Shown here piece after piece: positions 16,545 through 26,070 of a DNA stretch of 64,000 nucleotides. A program made the position numbers and the translations under genes. The stretch covers positions 62,001 through 126,000 of the forward strand of contig JAUNMH010000001.1 in assembly GCA_030537495.1 (NCBI GenBank). Reading direction: 5' to 3'. The first letter of the stretch is position 1. Each line of letters starts with the position of its first letter. This DNA comes from Clostridia bacterium (GTDB lineage Bacteria > Bacillota > Clostridia > Peptostreptococcales > Anaerovoracaceae). The notes beneath the pieces are model-generated. The model had not been told where the DNA came from. It did not search any database and saw nothing but the letters and a program-made list of their open reading frames with translations.

Positions 16545-17219
16545 TTACTGCACTGATGCGTTGCGCTTATAGATGCAGTTCTGCTCTGTCAGGTAAGGCC
16601 CCATATTTGGATTTCTGTCTGCCAGTTCAAAGGCCTGACCTGGCTGCATGAATGGCTTTATAACCTCAGCTAATTTTGGGAAAAGCTCGAATTTGCTTCC
16701 AATATAATCGATGGCAAAAGCTAAATGTGGAATTCTTTCATCTTCATTTTGTGCGAAGATTGTCCATACTGCATTTACTCCGATCTCGCCTTCCAAAAAC
16801 TCGGCAAGGGCTTCTGCAAGGCCTGCGGGCGTTCCGTTAACAGGCATATATGTAACCTTGTCGTGGTCAACTTTCTTTACCGTCATGCCCTGAGTCGCAG
16901 AATCATATTCTCCAAGAGCTTCACGATTTAAAATAATGTTATCTCTAAATGGCTCGATTACAATTCCTGAGATTTCATCAGGTAGTTCTATGAGAATATT
17001 TCTTAACATAGAAAATTCTAGTTCGATAAGCTTCTCCAAATCAAACTTTCCTTCTGCTGAGTCTTTCTCAAAAAATGCCGGAATCATAGTTTCTTCGTTT
17101 TCATTAATTAGAAGCTCAAAAGTAATGTTCTGATTTTCCTCTAGTCTGCAAGGAATGAATACCTTCTTTCCTTGCAAGCTATTGTATAACTCTTTTTTAT
17201 TCTGTGTGTTATCACTCAT
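16545..17219 (-). CDS. SseB family protein
   Basis: Cytoplasmic protein of 224 residues with the two-part layout of SseB proteins: an N-terminal domain (residues 15-125) with VFIPCRLEENQNITFELLIN and NREALGEYD, and a C-terminal SseB_C-like domain (about 140-220) with NAVWTIFAQNEDERIPHLAF. Family function is unclear; E. coli SseB changes serine sensitivity. GGGGG lies upstream of the ATG. It has its own promoter and is not obviously tied to the cobalamin genes on either side. Confidence 0.75.
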   Translation of the reverse strand: MSDNTQNKKELYNSLQGKKVFIPCRLEENQNITFELLINENEETMIPAFFEKDSAEGKFDLEKLIELEFSMLRNILIELPDEISGIVIEPFRDNIILNREALGEYDSATQGMTVKKVDHDKVTYMPVNGTPAGLAEALAEFLEGEIGVNAVWTIFAQNEDERIPHLAFAIDYIGSKFELFPKLAEVIKPFMQPGQAFELADRNPNMGPYLTEQNCIYKRNASVQ

Positions 17220-17266
17220 GGTTTATATCCCCCTAATATCTCGTGCGATTTATTTCGCCAATTTAC

Positions 17267-17294
17267 AGTATAATTATATCATTTTCTTCCTCAA
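17267..17294 (-). promoter_or_regulatory. probable promoter of the SseB-like gene
   Basis: Minus-strand TTGAGG (17294-17289), 16 bases, TATACT (17272-17267). A second TATAAT overlaps just upstream, so the exact start is uncertain. Confidence 0.45.
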
Positions 17295-17301
17295 TTGAAC
17301 A

Positions 17302-17339
17302 GAGGACTCTTCGTAAGCTGTCTGCCTAGATGAGTCCTC
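17302..17339. repeat. inverted repeat downstream of the large DUF4430 gene
   Basis: GAGGACTC and GAGTCCTC form a perfect 8-base stem with a 22-base loop. No T-run follows on either strand, so it is not a standard terminator; it may stabilise the 3' end of the mRNA. Confidence 0.5.
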
Positions 17340-17370
17340 ATGTCCTTATAGGAATTTATGATAGCCTATT

Positions 17371-20300
17371 TTATTTTGCCCAAACTCTGCTTGCGTACTT
17401 GCTGTTCTTAAGAGTAGTCTTTGTGATTAACTTGCCCTTCTTGTCGTATACGCGAACCTGAGTCTTGTAGTAGTAACGTTTAGCCTTCTTACCCTTAGTA
17501 TAAGTGTAAGTGTTTGCTTTCTTAGTCGCTGCTACCTTATAGCTTCCGTTCTTCTTTGTTGAACGGTAGAAACTGTACTTAACGTTGTAACCAAGTTTCT
17601 TAAGTGCCTTAATGTCTGTCTTAGTCTTCTTAGTCATCTTAACGTTAACTTTTACAGTCTTCTTCTTTGTCTTTGTTGCAACTGTTGTAAGCTTCATCTT
17701 AGAAGCAATCTTCTTTGCTTCCTTGACCTTATCAACCTTGTCATCATTGTCATCTACGGTAATTCCTGCTTCCTTAGCATCAACTAGTCCGAATTCACTG
17801 AAGTGTGTAGTATCGAATACGTAGTAATCCTTCTTAGCTTCTGTTACACGCTTACCATCCATTACGGTGAATTTGTCTGCACTATCGAAGTGAACTGCTG
17901 CAACAGTCTTATCAAGAAGCACTGCAGGAATAGGAAGTTTAACAGTAATCTTACCATTGAACTGGCTGATTACCTCATTTCCCGACATTATAGTCAGCTT
18001 ATAAACAGCTGTGTTTTCACCAGTTAGCTTCTTCTGTTCTTCAGTTGCAGTCTTAGCCTTATTAATGTTAACAACAACAGTTGCTCCCTTAGCATCCTTA
18101 GAAATCTGAGCTAAAGTTTCCTTATCAATTGTCATTTCGCCCTGTTCTGACTTAACAGTTACAGTAGCCTGAGTATCCTTAACAATTGAATTTACCATAT
18201 CCTTAGGAAGTTCTAGCTGAATATTGTCTGCGCCCTTTGAGTCAGATGCTGCAACATCTAGAACGATTTCCTTAGAATTATTTTCTTTGGCCTGCTTGAT
18301 GATTTCTTCCTGGTTTTCCTTCTTAACAGTTACCGTTGCAGTTGATTCAGTTGTTCCGTCTGCGTTGGTTTTGTTAGAAACCGTTACTTCTGTAGGTGAC
18401 TTGGTTGTTGTGGATGCGCCAGAACCGGAAGTTGTTACGTCCTTGGCTTCGTCTGCACCCGGCGTTCCCCACTTGTCGGAGCCTTCCTCTTTAGTGAAGT
18501 CATCAGTGTAGTGGAAGACGATTACGTCGTTGTTGTTTAAGTACTGCTCTGCTACTCCCCAGACAGGGTGTGAACCATTTAACGTATACATCCAACCTGA
18601 TTTTTTTCCGTTAGTGAATTCAGCTAATTCTTTTCCATCCTTTGGAGTGATTCCCTGAACGTAATTACCGCTTTTATTCCTCCAGCTATATCCAGCTTCA
18701 GTCAAAGCTTTTTCAAATACGTCTTTGACAGTTGAATTAATTCCTACTGTGTATTCTCCTTTAATCCATTGCTGAAGATTACCATCAGTTAAAGTATGAA
18801 TTTCCTTATCAACTTCACAATTATGTATTCTGTCGCCCCAAAGTGCAAATGATACAGTAATAGTTTTAGGAGTTTCTGTTGTGTCAGGTTTTAAAACTGC
18901 TATTTTGATTTCGGTCGATGCTCCCTCATACTTCAGTGTGATTACTTGCGTTCCGTAGGTTGCAGAATTGAATCCTATGATTTCAACTTTTGCTTGTTCT
19001 TCTTCGGAAAGTATTTTTTTCTTTCCATCCGACCAAAAGGCAGTAATCTTCATTCCATTCAATTCGAGATTCTCTCCAATTAGATATCTCGTTTTATAGC
19101 CATCCTCTATTCTTAGTCTAGTAACTACAGGTTTTTCGCTAAGCACTGGGTGTTTTTCTCCCTGGATCCAGTTTTTGTAGCTTGTTTTAGAAGAATTAAG
19201 CTTATTCAAAATGGTTCCGTCGCTAAGTTCCTTTTCTGTTGCTGCCTGGCTATGTTTTTCTTCACCTACAGACACGCCTTCCAAAGTTCCACCAATGCCT
19301 TTTAATGTTCCGCATGAATCGAGGAAATAATTTGTCGCTGTTCCACTTTTCTTGGTAAAGTCATTCAAACAACCAATAATGCCTCCTACATATTGTCCCT
19401 CGCCTTTTATGCTTCCATAGAAGACATTGTCACTAATTGCTAAGGCGCCCTTTATATTATAACCATCGCCTGTGTCATTATATACTTTATGTCCGCTATC
19501 ATCACCTAAAATGCCTCCGATTTTTTCTTTCCCCATAATGCTAGCATTGACATAACAATTATGTATTTGCACAACTGGTGTACCTGGTGCACCGTAACCT
19601 TTACCTAAAATGCCTCCGACATGGTTTCCAGTCGCTTCTACGGTACCTAGAAACGCACTGTTTGTAATATCGCAAGGTCCCATTGACTGTCCCTTGCTTC
19701 CAATTAGACCACCAACCTGATCAACACCATAAACCGTTGCATAGCTTACACTTGATTCAACAGTCCCGTTAAAAGCTGCAGCAAATGATCCGATGTAGCT
19801 CTGTGTTTTATCATACCCAATAATAACATTTTTTTCAATTTTACAATTTCTGATATTGATTGCGTTAACGCCAGAACCTACGCCACTTATAAACCCTGAT
19901 TTTAAGATATTTGTGCCTTCTTTAATGGTTACATTTTCTATATCTATGGTTCTAAGTTTCTCTACATCGTCAACATATTCTCCCTCTTCACCATAGTCAA
20001 CAACATACGTGTCTACCAGCCCATTGCTGTCAACGTGCTTTCCATAGATGTTTAGATTTTTTACAGTTGCTCGTCTTACATATTTAAACAATGGCTTTCC
20101 GTGATCAGCAATAGTAATTAAGTGCCCATTTCCATCAAATACACCTGAAAAAGGGTTAAGACTTTTTCCTCGATCGTTTTCATCGCCATCAGGTTTTAAG
20201 TTTCCAATTGGGGCCCAATCATCTGGCAATTCTATGTTCTCACATAGTTTTATGTTTTGTCCGCTAAAATCAAAGGAGTCATTACCATTCGTACCTTCTA

Positions 20301-21924
20301 CTAAAGCTTTCATTGTCCTTAAATCATCTACAGTTTTGATCAGAAATGGTTCGTTTTCAGTTCCCTTACCTTCTAGTTTAACAACGCTTGCAGGATCTAC
20401 AAAACTAAGTTTTAATGGATCACTTACGATTTCGTCCGTTTTTCCGTTTTCAAACACGCTAGCCTTAATAAAATAATAACGATCGCCTACAACGTTCTGC
20501 GACGGTAGCATCGCAATGTAATTCTTTGCTGAGATATTATTGGTTGAGTCCACAGTACGATGTCCTTTATTTACTACACTGCATCCGTCAACTATTGTCG
20601 CATTTTCCATTGAATTTGTCTCACTTGTGTAGATGTCAAATCTATATGGGATTCCTTCAATAAATTTTTCTCCATCAGATATAGTTTCCCAATATATTGT
20701 CGGCTTTCCGTTACAATAGAATTTAGTGCTGTTATTATGTTCATACACCTTAGGATGAGTAATAAACTCAGGTGCAGTTAATGAATCTTTATCTACCGTA
20801 TATTTGAATTTTCTTGATAAGGTTTGATATTTTGTCTTGTTTACGGTGTTGGTCACAACGCACTGATAAGCCGTAGTTCCAGCGTACTTAATAGGCGGAA
20901 CATATTCTGATGTGGATGCCTCATTGATTTTTTTTCTGGACTGACCTATGAATTTATACCATTCATAGCTGAGCTCACCTGTCCCCTCTGGGCAAGACGC
21001 TTCAACTGACATAGACTTGGGATCCGCCTTCTGTACAGTCATAAATTCATCAGACTGCTTTGTAATAATAGGTGCATACGATTTTTGACTAATAATTAAG
21101 GTGTATTTAGTTTCCGGCACGGTTACTGTACCTTCTCCTGTGTAGCGAACAGTAATCGGTACTAAGATTTCCCCTTCCTGATCCTTTGAAAATGAATCAA
21201 TTGAATACCATCTTTCTTCGTCATATTTTTCTTCGCCTATATATATTTCTGTATCAGAATTTGTCGCTTTCAGCGTTAGCTTGACAGAAGGCTGTAATGT
21301 ATTTATGCCGTATGACAATTTATATGGATCATTTTTTTGGTTGAAAGCAGGATTTATAAGGTTATCGCCCCCGTCCTTGTCTCTTACTTCGAAAGTCTTT
21401 AAGGTCAAACTTTTCATGATATTGTATTTATACGTAACAAATGCATTTTCGATGAATTGCTTTTTCGCATCATCATATTTTCCAACAGTTACTGTCAATA
21501 CATTAGTTTGTCCAACTTTGCAATTGTCCAAAGCGCCTGGAAGCACAAAGATTTTATTTGTTGTTGTTTTTACTTTCGTATCATTTACTCCTTTAACTTT
21601 TTCATCATTTAATCTGACTCTATAATAACACCCATCTTCAACAGCTTGTTGTGAGCATTCAATTACTGTCCCCGCCAAACGGAAATCTGGTAAAGTAATA
21701 TTATAATCTGACTGTTCTTTTGAGAAGTTATACTCTTTAATTTCATTACCAGTTGACTGATTTGATATTAGGAATTTTATATTCTTTACATAGTCATTTG
21801 ATACAGTTTCTGCGTAAACATCACTATTGTCCTGAATGTAACAGAAATTCGTAAACAAAAGAAAGAAAATTAATAATACAGCGGTAATCCTTCTTCCCAC
21901 TGCTGTTTTTCTAGAACCAATCAT
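17371..21924 (-). CDS. large secreted multidomain surface protein with a DUF4430 (transcobalamin-like) domain
   Basis: Exported protein of about 1517 residues. A signal peptide covers residues 1-38 (hydrophobic AVLLIFFLLFTNF). In order: two beta-rich repeats (about 40-280), an Ig-like domain (285-375, SYEWYKF...YQCVV), a further beta domain (385-510), GLUG-like repeats (about 520-860, VGGLIGS, VGGILGK, IGGILGD, VGGIIGC), a bacterial Ig-like domain (935-1012), a DUF4430 domain (1020-1144, with SGWMYTLNG and VIVFHYTDDF), a Thr/Ser-rich linker, an uncharacterised domain (1190-1400), and a lysine-rich fibronectin-III-like tail. DUF4430 resembles the C-terminal domain of transcobalamin, so corrinoid binding is plausible. 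No LPXTG motif. AGGAAGG sets the ATG at 21924. It lies 66 bases after the small DUF4430 gene and probably shares its riboswitches. Confidence 0.85.
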   Translation of the reverse strand: MIGSRKTAVGRRITAVLLIFFLLFTNFCYIQDNSDVYAETVSNDYVKNIKFLISNQSTGNEIKEYNFSKEQSDYNITLPDFRLAGTVIECSQQAVEDGCYYRVRLNDEKVKGVNDTKVKTTTNKIFVLPGALDNCKVGQTNVLTVTVGKYDDAKKQFIENAFVTYKYNIMKSLTLKTFEVRDKDGGDNLINPAFNQKNDPYKLSYGINTLQPSVKLTLKATNSDTEIYIGEEKYDEERWYSIDSFSKDQEGEILVPITVRYTGEGTVTVPETKYTLIISQKSYAPIITKQSDEFMTVQKADPKSMSVEASCPEGTGELSYEWYKFIGQSRKKINEASTSEYVPPIKYAGTTAYQCVVTNTVNKTKYQTLSRKFKYTVDKDSLTAPEFITHPKVYEHNNSTKFYCNGKPTIYWETISDGEKFIEGIPYRFDIYTSETNSMENATIVDGCSVVNKGHRTVDSTNNISAKNYIAMLPSQNVVGDRYYFIKASVFENGKTDEIVSDPLKLSFVDPASVVKLEGKGTENEPFLIKTVDDLRTMKALVEGTNGNDSFDFSGQNIKLCENIELPDDWAPIGNLKPDGDENDRGKSLNPFSGVFDGNGHLITIADHGKPLFKYVRRATVKNLNIYGKHVDSNGLVDTYVVDYGEEGEYVDDVEKLRTIDIENVTIKEGTNILKSGFISGVGSGVNAINIRNCKIEKNVIIGYDKTQSYIGSFAAAFNGTVESSVSYATVYGVDQVGGLIGSKGQSMGPCDITNSAFLGTVEATGNHVGGILGKGYGAPGTPVVQIHNCYVNASIMGKEKIGGILGDDSGHKVYNDTGDGYNIKGALAISDNVFYGSIKGEGQYVGGIIGCLNDFTKKSGTATNYFLDSCGTLKGIGGTLEGVSVGEEKHSQAATEKELSDGTILNKLNSSKTSYKNWIQGEKHPVLSEKPVVTRLRIEDGYKTRYLIGENLELNGMKITAFWSDGKKKILSEEEQAKVEIIGFNSATYGTQVITLKYEGASTEIKIAVLKPDTTETPKTITVSFALWGDRIHNCEVDKEIHTLTDGNLQQWIKGEYTVGINSTVKDVFEKALTEAGYSWRNKSGNYVQGITPKDGKELAEFTNGKKSGWMYTLNGSHPVWGVAEQYLNNNDVIVFHYTDDFTKEEGSDKWGTPGADEAKDVTTSGSGASTTTKSPTEVTVSNKTNADGTTESTATVTVKKENQEEIIKQAKENNSKEIVLDVAASDSKGADNIQLELPKDMVNSIVKDTQATVTVKSEQGEMTIDKETLAQISKDAKGATVVVNINKAKTATEEQKKLTGENTAVYKLTIMSGNEVISQFNGKITVKLPIPAVLLDKTVAAVHFDSADKFTVMDGKRVTEAKKDYYVFDTTHFSEFGLVDAKEAGITVDDNDDKVDKVKEAKKIASKMKLTTVATKTKKKTVKVNVKMTKKTKTDIKALKKLGYNVKYSFYRSTKKNGSYKVAATKKANTYTYTKGKKAKRYYYKTQVRVYDKKGKLITKTTLKNSKYASRVWAK

Positions 21925-21990
21925 GATATGTTTCCTTCCTACTGATATATGCCTCACAGAGATTCTTTCTATGAGGCATATATCAATTAA

Positions 21991-22542
21991 TTATTCATGT
22001 ACAATATTATAAATTGTATTTCCATCTGAATCCCATGCAGTTTCGGTATAAACGTACTTTAGAACAATTTCATCACCGTCTTGAATTGTATACTGATTCA
22101 TCATCTTACCATGGTTAGGATTATCAGGGAATGATGGTTGCTCTCCATTTACAGTATACATCCAACCCCAATCCTTTGACCATCCGCTACCGTCAGAATT
22201 GTATTGATGATCCACGTTCTGTTCTACATAGCCTACAAATGATTTCAAATGGAAAACAGTTTGAGTATTGTCGTAGTAATCAGGATAAGAAGTCCACGCC
22301 GGTTCATAGAAGCCTAAAGTGTCGTTTACTTCTTCGTATAAGTTTCTTCCTGCATTCAAAGTAATTCCACTTTCAGCCGAAGTATCAACAACAATTGAGG
22401 TTCCTGCCTCTTGATCATAAAACTTAATAGTATAATTTGCTGTTCCGCCATTGTCTGCTGCAAAAACACTTGCTGTCGTAGCAAATACCATAACTAGTGT
22501 TAGGACTAAGGCTAGCCCTTTCTTCATTCTGCTTTTATTCAT
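21991..22542 (-). CDS. small secreted DUF4430 (transcobalamin-like) protein
   Basis: Exported protein of 183 residues: a signal peptide (MKKGLALVLTLVMVFATTAS, cleavage near ASVFAA), then a single DUF4430 domain with NYTIKFYDQEAG at the start, a WGWMYTVNGEQP turn and DGDEIVLKYVYTE at the end. The family matches the cobalamin-contacting beta domain of transcobalamin and intrinsic factor. No membrane anchor or sortase signal is visible, so it is released or held by other means. AAGGAGG places the ATG at 22542; an upstream extension of the open frame runs through the terminator and is not coding. Two cobalamin riboswitches stand upstream in tandem, which supports a role in corrinoid capture (inference). 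Confidence 0.85.
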   Translation of the reverse strand: MNKSRMKKGLALVLTLVMVFATTASVFAADNGGTANYTIKFYDQEAGTSIVVDTSAESGITLNAGRNLYEEVNDTLGFYEPAWTSYPDYYDNTQTVFHLKSFVGYVEQNVDHQYNSDGSGWSKDWGWMYTVNGEQPSFPDNPNHGKMMNQYTIQDGDEIVLKYVYTETAWDSDGNTIYNIVHE

Positions 22543-22707
22543 GATTCTCCTCCTTGAATAAAACTCTGTTGACATTTCTAATCGCTCATGGCAGTACAAG
22601 CTATTCAAAATGCACATGTCTGTTAGTATTAAATTCTCGGCGACTGCCCGCCATTTACGTTGCGGTTGAGTTGCACACCTCTCTCGCCCCGTGGCTTTTA
22701 AAGTATT

Positions 22708-22737
22708 AAAAAAAACAACGACCATATAAATCGTTGC
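22708..22737 (-). terminator. intrinsic terminator before the small DUF4430 gene
   Basis: Minus-strand GCAACGA and TCGTTGT arms around a 9-base loop, followed by eight T residues. It stands about 165 bases before the start codon, just after the second riboswitch, and is its likely off state. Confidence 0.85.
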
Positions 22738-22814
22738 TCCTGTGACATATTGTAAACCAAGTCCCGCGCTACCACGAGATGCATCAAGACCTTAATTTCT
22801 CAGTCTTTCAGTTG

Positions 22815-23165
22815 TTCTGTAGGTCTTCTGACTCGTACATTCAGGAGTTTCTCCATTTCTATCAAAACTCACAGCGCGCTCTTTTCGCCTTCTCTCCGGA
22901 CCATTACAGTCCTTCCAATGACCGGTTTTCACCGCACGCAGACATTTCGTTGTCGATTTTCAGCAATCAACTTTCATCTGCATGGAAACAGCACTTTGTA
23001 CTCACAGCTACTAAGGATATGCTTTGCCTTATCTGCAAAGCTGCTATCCACGTGTTCAGGAATTTCACCTGATTCCCTTGTTCAGCTTGAACAAGAATGC
23101 GTGTCCGCTCGGCACTGCTGACGCTTCTTACGCCTCGTCTACCTCCATGCGGGTCGCGCATTTGC
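22815..23165 (-). promoter_or_regulatory. long, variant cobalamin riboswitch (second of a tandem pair)
   Basis: Conserved parts on the minus strand are AAGGGAATCAGGTGAAATTC (23080-23061, the first aptamer stem) and a B12 box variant GAGTCAGAAGACCTACA (22835-22819). Between them the element is longer than usual: a hairpin (GGATA...TATCC) interrupts the region where CCCGCCACTGT is expected, and the core instead reads AGCTGTGA. Downstream AGGTCTT (22792-22786) is an exact complement of AAGACCT inside the B12 box (22827-22821), a plausible switching pair before the terminator. Confidence 0.7.
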
Positions 23166-23254
23166 CACAAAAGCACTAAAGTTTATTAAATTGTCATTAC
23201 TTAGATTGCTTTTCCAATACTCTTGCGGCGACAATCCTATTTTAAAAGAACAAT

Positions 23255-23285
23255 TAAAAAAGACCGCCCATTCTCCAGACAGTCT
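23255..23285 (-). terminator. intrinsic terminator between the two tandem cobalamin riboswitches
   Basis: Minus-strand AGACTGTCT and GGGCGGTCT pair over nine positions with wobbles around a 7-base loop, followed by TTTTTT. It lies about 130 bases after the first aptamer. Confidence 0.8.
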
Positions 23286-23414
23286 CACATAAATCAAAAT
23301 CCATTATCTTTCCCCATTCATAGTTTGCAACTTATTCCTAATAGGTGCTTACCACTATGTTGGTTTTGATATAAAAATTGATGCCGCTCCTGTTCCTGGG
23401 GAATCGTTTACACC

Positions 23415-23525
23415 GCTGAAATAACTCGTCTCCTGGCTTGTCCTGTCATTGCAGGCATTACAGTTGCCGGTCAGCCGGGGACTCGCACCCCTCTTCCGTT
23501 AGTCATTTCCTTACACATACAGACT
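23415..23525 (-). promoter_or_regulatory. compact cobalamin riboswitch (first of a tandem pair)
   Basis: Minus strand: GAGGGGTGCGAGTCCCC stem (23493-23477), core GGCAACTGTAA (23468-23458) and B12 box AGCCAGGAGACGAG (23438-23425). The P6 to B12-box part is short, as in the compact cobalamin classes. A terminator follows; no gene lies between it and the second riboswitch. Confidence 0.88.
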
Positions 23526-23598
23526 AACACAGTCCCGTCACAAAATCAACATGAATTTTAGGGAGAGGATGTTGCTGGCAGTTATTGTTATTGTCTTC

Positions 23599-23858
23599 AA
23601 TCTATCAGATGTAGGACATTCTAGCATTTTGGACCCTGCCAGTACCAAAGTTGGGGCTGCCTTCAAGAAGTCTGGCGGAGCTTTTGTCACTTTTGATGAA
23701 ATAACTAGGTGAATGTGGGTAATTCTAGTCCTAAAACGAAAGCAATCCAGCCAAAATTAATGGTCTGGATTGATGAAATGGTCATATTCTAGTTAAAATG
23801 AGGTCTATTTTGGTACTGGCAACTCTGAATCAGCTGGATGTGCCAGAAATGATAGAAT
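23599..23858. mobile_element. MITE-like repeat element, copy 2
   Basis: A 260-base segment between cbiC and the tandem riboswitches, bounded by inverted ends 23599-23649 and (reversed) 23809-23858. The left end aligns without gaps to 4223-4273: AATCTATCA, 8 bases, ACATT, then ATTTT, and CCAGTACCAAA at the inner edge. The right end shares TCTATCATTTCTGGCACAT with copy 1. The interior carries CTAGGTGAATGTGGGTAA (23705-23722), the reverse complement of the copy 1 motif. No open frame is supported. Confidence 0.6.
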
Positions 23859-23867
23859 TCGCCGCAC

Positions 23868-24521
23868 CTAGCGCCAGTAGTGGCGCTCGTTGTTAATCAT
23901 ATAAAGCAGAGCATTTACAATGCATGCGGCGATGTTGCTGCCGCCCTTACGGCCGGCCGCTACGATGTAAGGAGTGTCGGCGCTCATAATAAGTTCCTTG
24001 GACTGGACTACGTTTACGAAGCCTACTGGTACGCCGATGATGCCGATAGGATTGATCTTGCCCTCTTTCATTAAGTCGTAAAGAGTTACAAGGGCTGTAG
24101 GGGCGTTGCCGATGGCGAAGATAAAGTTTTCATCCATGGAGGCAGCTTTTTTCATGCTTTCAGATGCGCGAGTCTCGCCAGAAAGTTTTGCGGCTGCTGC
24201 AACGTCTTCGTCGGCCATGAAGCAGTGAACCTGGCCGCCGTACTTGCCAAGGGAAACCTTATTGATGCCGGCTTTTGCCATATTAGTGTCAGTTACAATG
24301 GATGCACCGTTTTTGATGGCTTCCATCATCTTAAGTGCAACGTCTTCTGAGAAGCGAAGGTTGTCTGCATAGTCAAAGTCTGCACTTGTGTGGATGCAAC
24401 GCTTTACGATTAGCTCAGTGTTAGCTTCAAACTTTCTGTCACCTAGTTCGCTGGTGATGATCTCAAAGCTTTTGGTTTCAATATCTCTAGGTTCTACTTT
24501 TTCAATTAAATCTCTAAGCAT
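23868..24521 (-). CDS. cbiC: cobalt-precorrin-8 methylmutase
   Basis: Catalyses the 1,5-methyl shift from C11 to C12 that gives cobyrinic acid in the anaerobic route. Length is 217 residues, as expected. The catalytic histidine is His44 in [10 protein letters not shown], and the [13 protein letters not shown] and GVPVGFVN stretches are typical. I chose the ATG at 24521 because GAGGAGGG lies before it; an upstream TTG would overlap that site. It overlaps cbiP by 8 bases and is the last gene of the corrin run. Confidence 0.96.
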   Translation of the reverse strand: MLRDLIEKVEPRDIETKSFEIITSELGDRKFEANTELIVKRCIHTSADFDYADNLRFSEDVALKMMEAIKNGASIVTDTNMAKAGINKVSLGKYGGQVHCFMADEDVAAAAKLSGETRASESMKKAASMDENFIFAIGNAPTALVTLYDLMKEGKINPIGIIGVPVGFVNVVQSKELIMSADTPYIVAAGRKGGSNIAACIVNALLYMINNERHYWR

Positions 24522-26037
24522 TTTCCAAGCCCTCCTCAAGTATTCTGTAGATTTCTTCCATGTTGAGATTTGCTCTAATGGAATCTGCCAGAATATCGTA
24601 CTGTTTTTCTTTATATTCCTTGTAGCTTACAGTTGCTACATCTTCCATTTCAACACCCTTTGCTTTTGCAAGAGCCTTTACGATTACTGCGCCGATGCCG
24701 TCACCATCAAAGACTCCGTGAACATAGGATCCGAAGACCTTGTCGCAGTAAGCTCCGTCGGACTTTGTTTCTCCAGTTACGCTGTCAGTAATAGTTAATA
24801 GCGGCTTTGCGCCTTCCTTAAGTTCAGACTGACCCATATGGATTTCATAGCCTTCAGCCTGAATGTCTACGCCACACAATCCGCCAAATACAGATTCTTC
24901 ACAGTGGAATTTGCCGCTGACTCTCGTTCTTGTCTTTTCTTCCATGAAGACTGTGTCGATTGGAAGAAGTCCCATGCCACGAACCTCGCCTGAAGTTTCA
25001 ACTCCTGATGGATCAGAAAGAGTTTCTCCAAGAATCTGATATCCACCACAGATACCGAAGACAATTTTGCCGGCGCCAGCCTGCTTGAGGACAGCCGCCT
25101 CTAGGCCGTTTTGACGCATCCACAGAAGGTCGGAAATTGTATTCTTAGAGCCTGGAACCACAATCATATCAGGGTTTCCCAGCTCTCCTGCGCTCTTAAC
25201 ATATCTTACAGAAACTCCCGGAATCATTTCCAGTGAGTTCAAGTCTGTAAAGTTTGAAATTCTAGGCAGACGAATAACTGCAATATCTATAAGGTCAACC
25301 TGAGCTGAGCCTACAAGTCTCTCGCTCAGGCTATCTTCGTCTTCAACGTCAACATACACATATGGCAGGGTTCCAACTACTGGAATTCCAGACTTTTCTT
25401 CCAAGATGTGAACGCCTGGGTCTAAAATGGTCTTATCCCCGCGGAACTTGTTAATAACGAGGCCTTTGACCATTGAGCGCTCGTCCTCTTCAAGAAGGTC
25501 AACGGTTCCGATAAGCTGAGCAAACACTCCGCCCCTGTCGATGTCGCCGACTAGAAGAACCGGTGCCTTTGCCATCTTCGCCATACCCATATTTACAATG
25601 TCCTCGTCCTTAAGGTTAACCTCAGCTGGGCTGCCTGCACCCTCAATTACAATTATGTCGTTTTCCTCAGATAGACTATTAAAAGCTTCCATAATGGCAG
25701 GAACCAAATTGTGCTTATACGCGAAATAGTCCACCGCGCTCATAGTGCCACGAATTTCTCCATTCACAATTACCTGGCTGCCAACGTCGTTAGTCGGCTT
25801 TAACAGAATAGGATTCATTCTAACGTCAGGCTCGATTTCTGCTGCCTCAGCCTGCATAACCTGGGCACGCCCCATTTCCAGGCCGTCAGCTGTAATAAAA
25901 GAATTCAGCGCCATATTCTGCGATTTAAAAGGTGCAACCTTGTATCCATCCTGCTTGAAAACCCTGCACAAACCTGCAGTTACCAAGCTTTTTCCTACGT
26001 TTGACATGGTTCCCTGAACCATAAGTACCTTTGCCAT
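24514..26037 (-). CDS. cbiP: cobyric acid synthase
   Basis: Glutamine-dependent amidotransferase of 507 residues that adds four amides (b, d, e, g) to adenosylcobyrinic acid a,c-diamide. The N-terminal synthetase half has the modified P-loop GTMSNVGKS (residues 9-17); the C-terminal class I GATase half has the nucleophile cysteine in [12 protein letters not shown] and the histidine in YVHGVFDG. Located between cobD and cbiC. Confidence 0.97.
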   Translation of the reverse strand: MAKVLMVQGTMSNVGKSLVTAGLCRVFKQDGYKVAPFKSQNMALNSFITADGLEMGRAQVMQAEAAEIEPDVRMNPILLKPTNDVGSQVIVNGEIRGTMSAVDYFAYKHNLVPAIMEAFNSLSEENDIIVIEGAGSPAEVNLKDEDIVNMGMAKMAKAPVLLVGDIDRGGVFAQLIGTVDLLEEDERSMVKGLVINKFRGDKTILDPGVHILEEKSGIPVVGTLPYVYVDVEDEDSLSERLVGSAQVDLIDIAVIRLPRISNFTDLNSLEMIPGVSVRYVKSAGELGNPDMIVVPGSKNTISDLLWMRQNGLEAAVLKQAGAGKIVFGICGGYQILGETLSDPSGVETSGEVRGMGLLPIDTVFMEEKTRTRVSGKFHCEESVFGGLCGVDIQAEGYEIHMGQSELKEGAKPLLTITDSVTGETKSDGAYCDKVFGSYVHGVFDGDGIGAVIVKALAKAKGVEMEDVATVSYKEYKEKQYDILADSIRANLNMEEIYRILEEGLENA

Positions 26038-26070
26038 TTTTCGCTCTCCTCGCTCAAAATTTTATCAAAA

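Noticed and set aside
17302..17339. Inverted repeat considered as terminator of the large DUF4430 gene
   Set aside because: No T-run on the minus strand; kept only as an inverted repeat.
22543..22725. Upstream extension of the small DUF4430 protein
   Set aside because: It would run through an intrinsic terminator; a strong AAGGAGG and signal peptide mark the internal ATG.
22762..22776. Minus-strand GTGGTAGCGCGGG resembles the T-box GTGGTACCGCGG motif
   Set aside because: The conserved AC is changed, no specifier stem or downstream synthetase/amino-acid gene is present, and a cobalamin B12 box lies just upstream.
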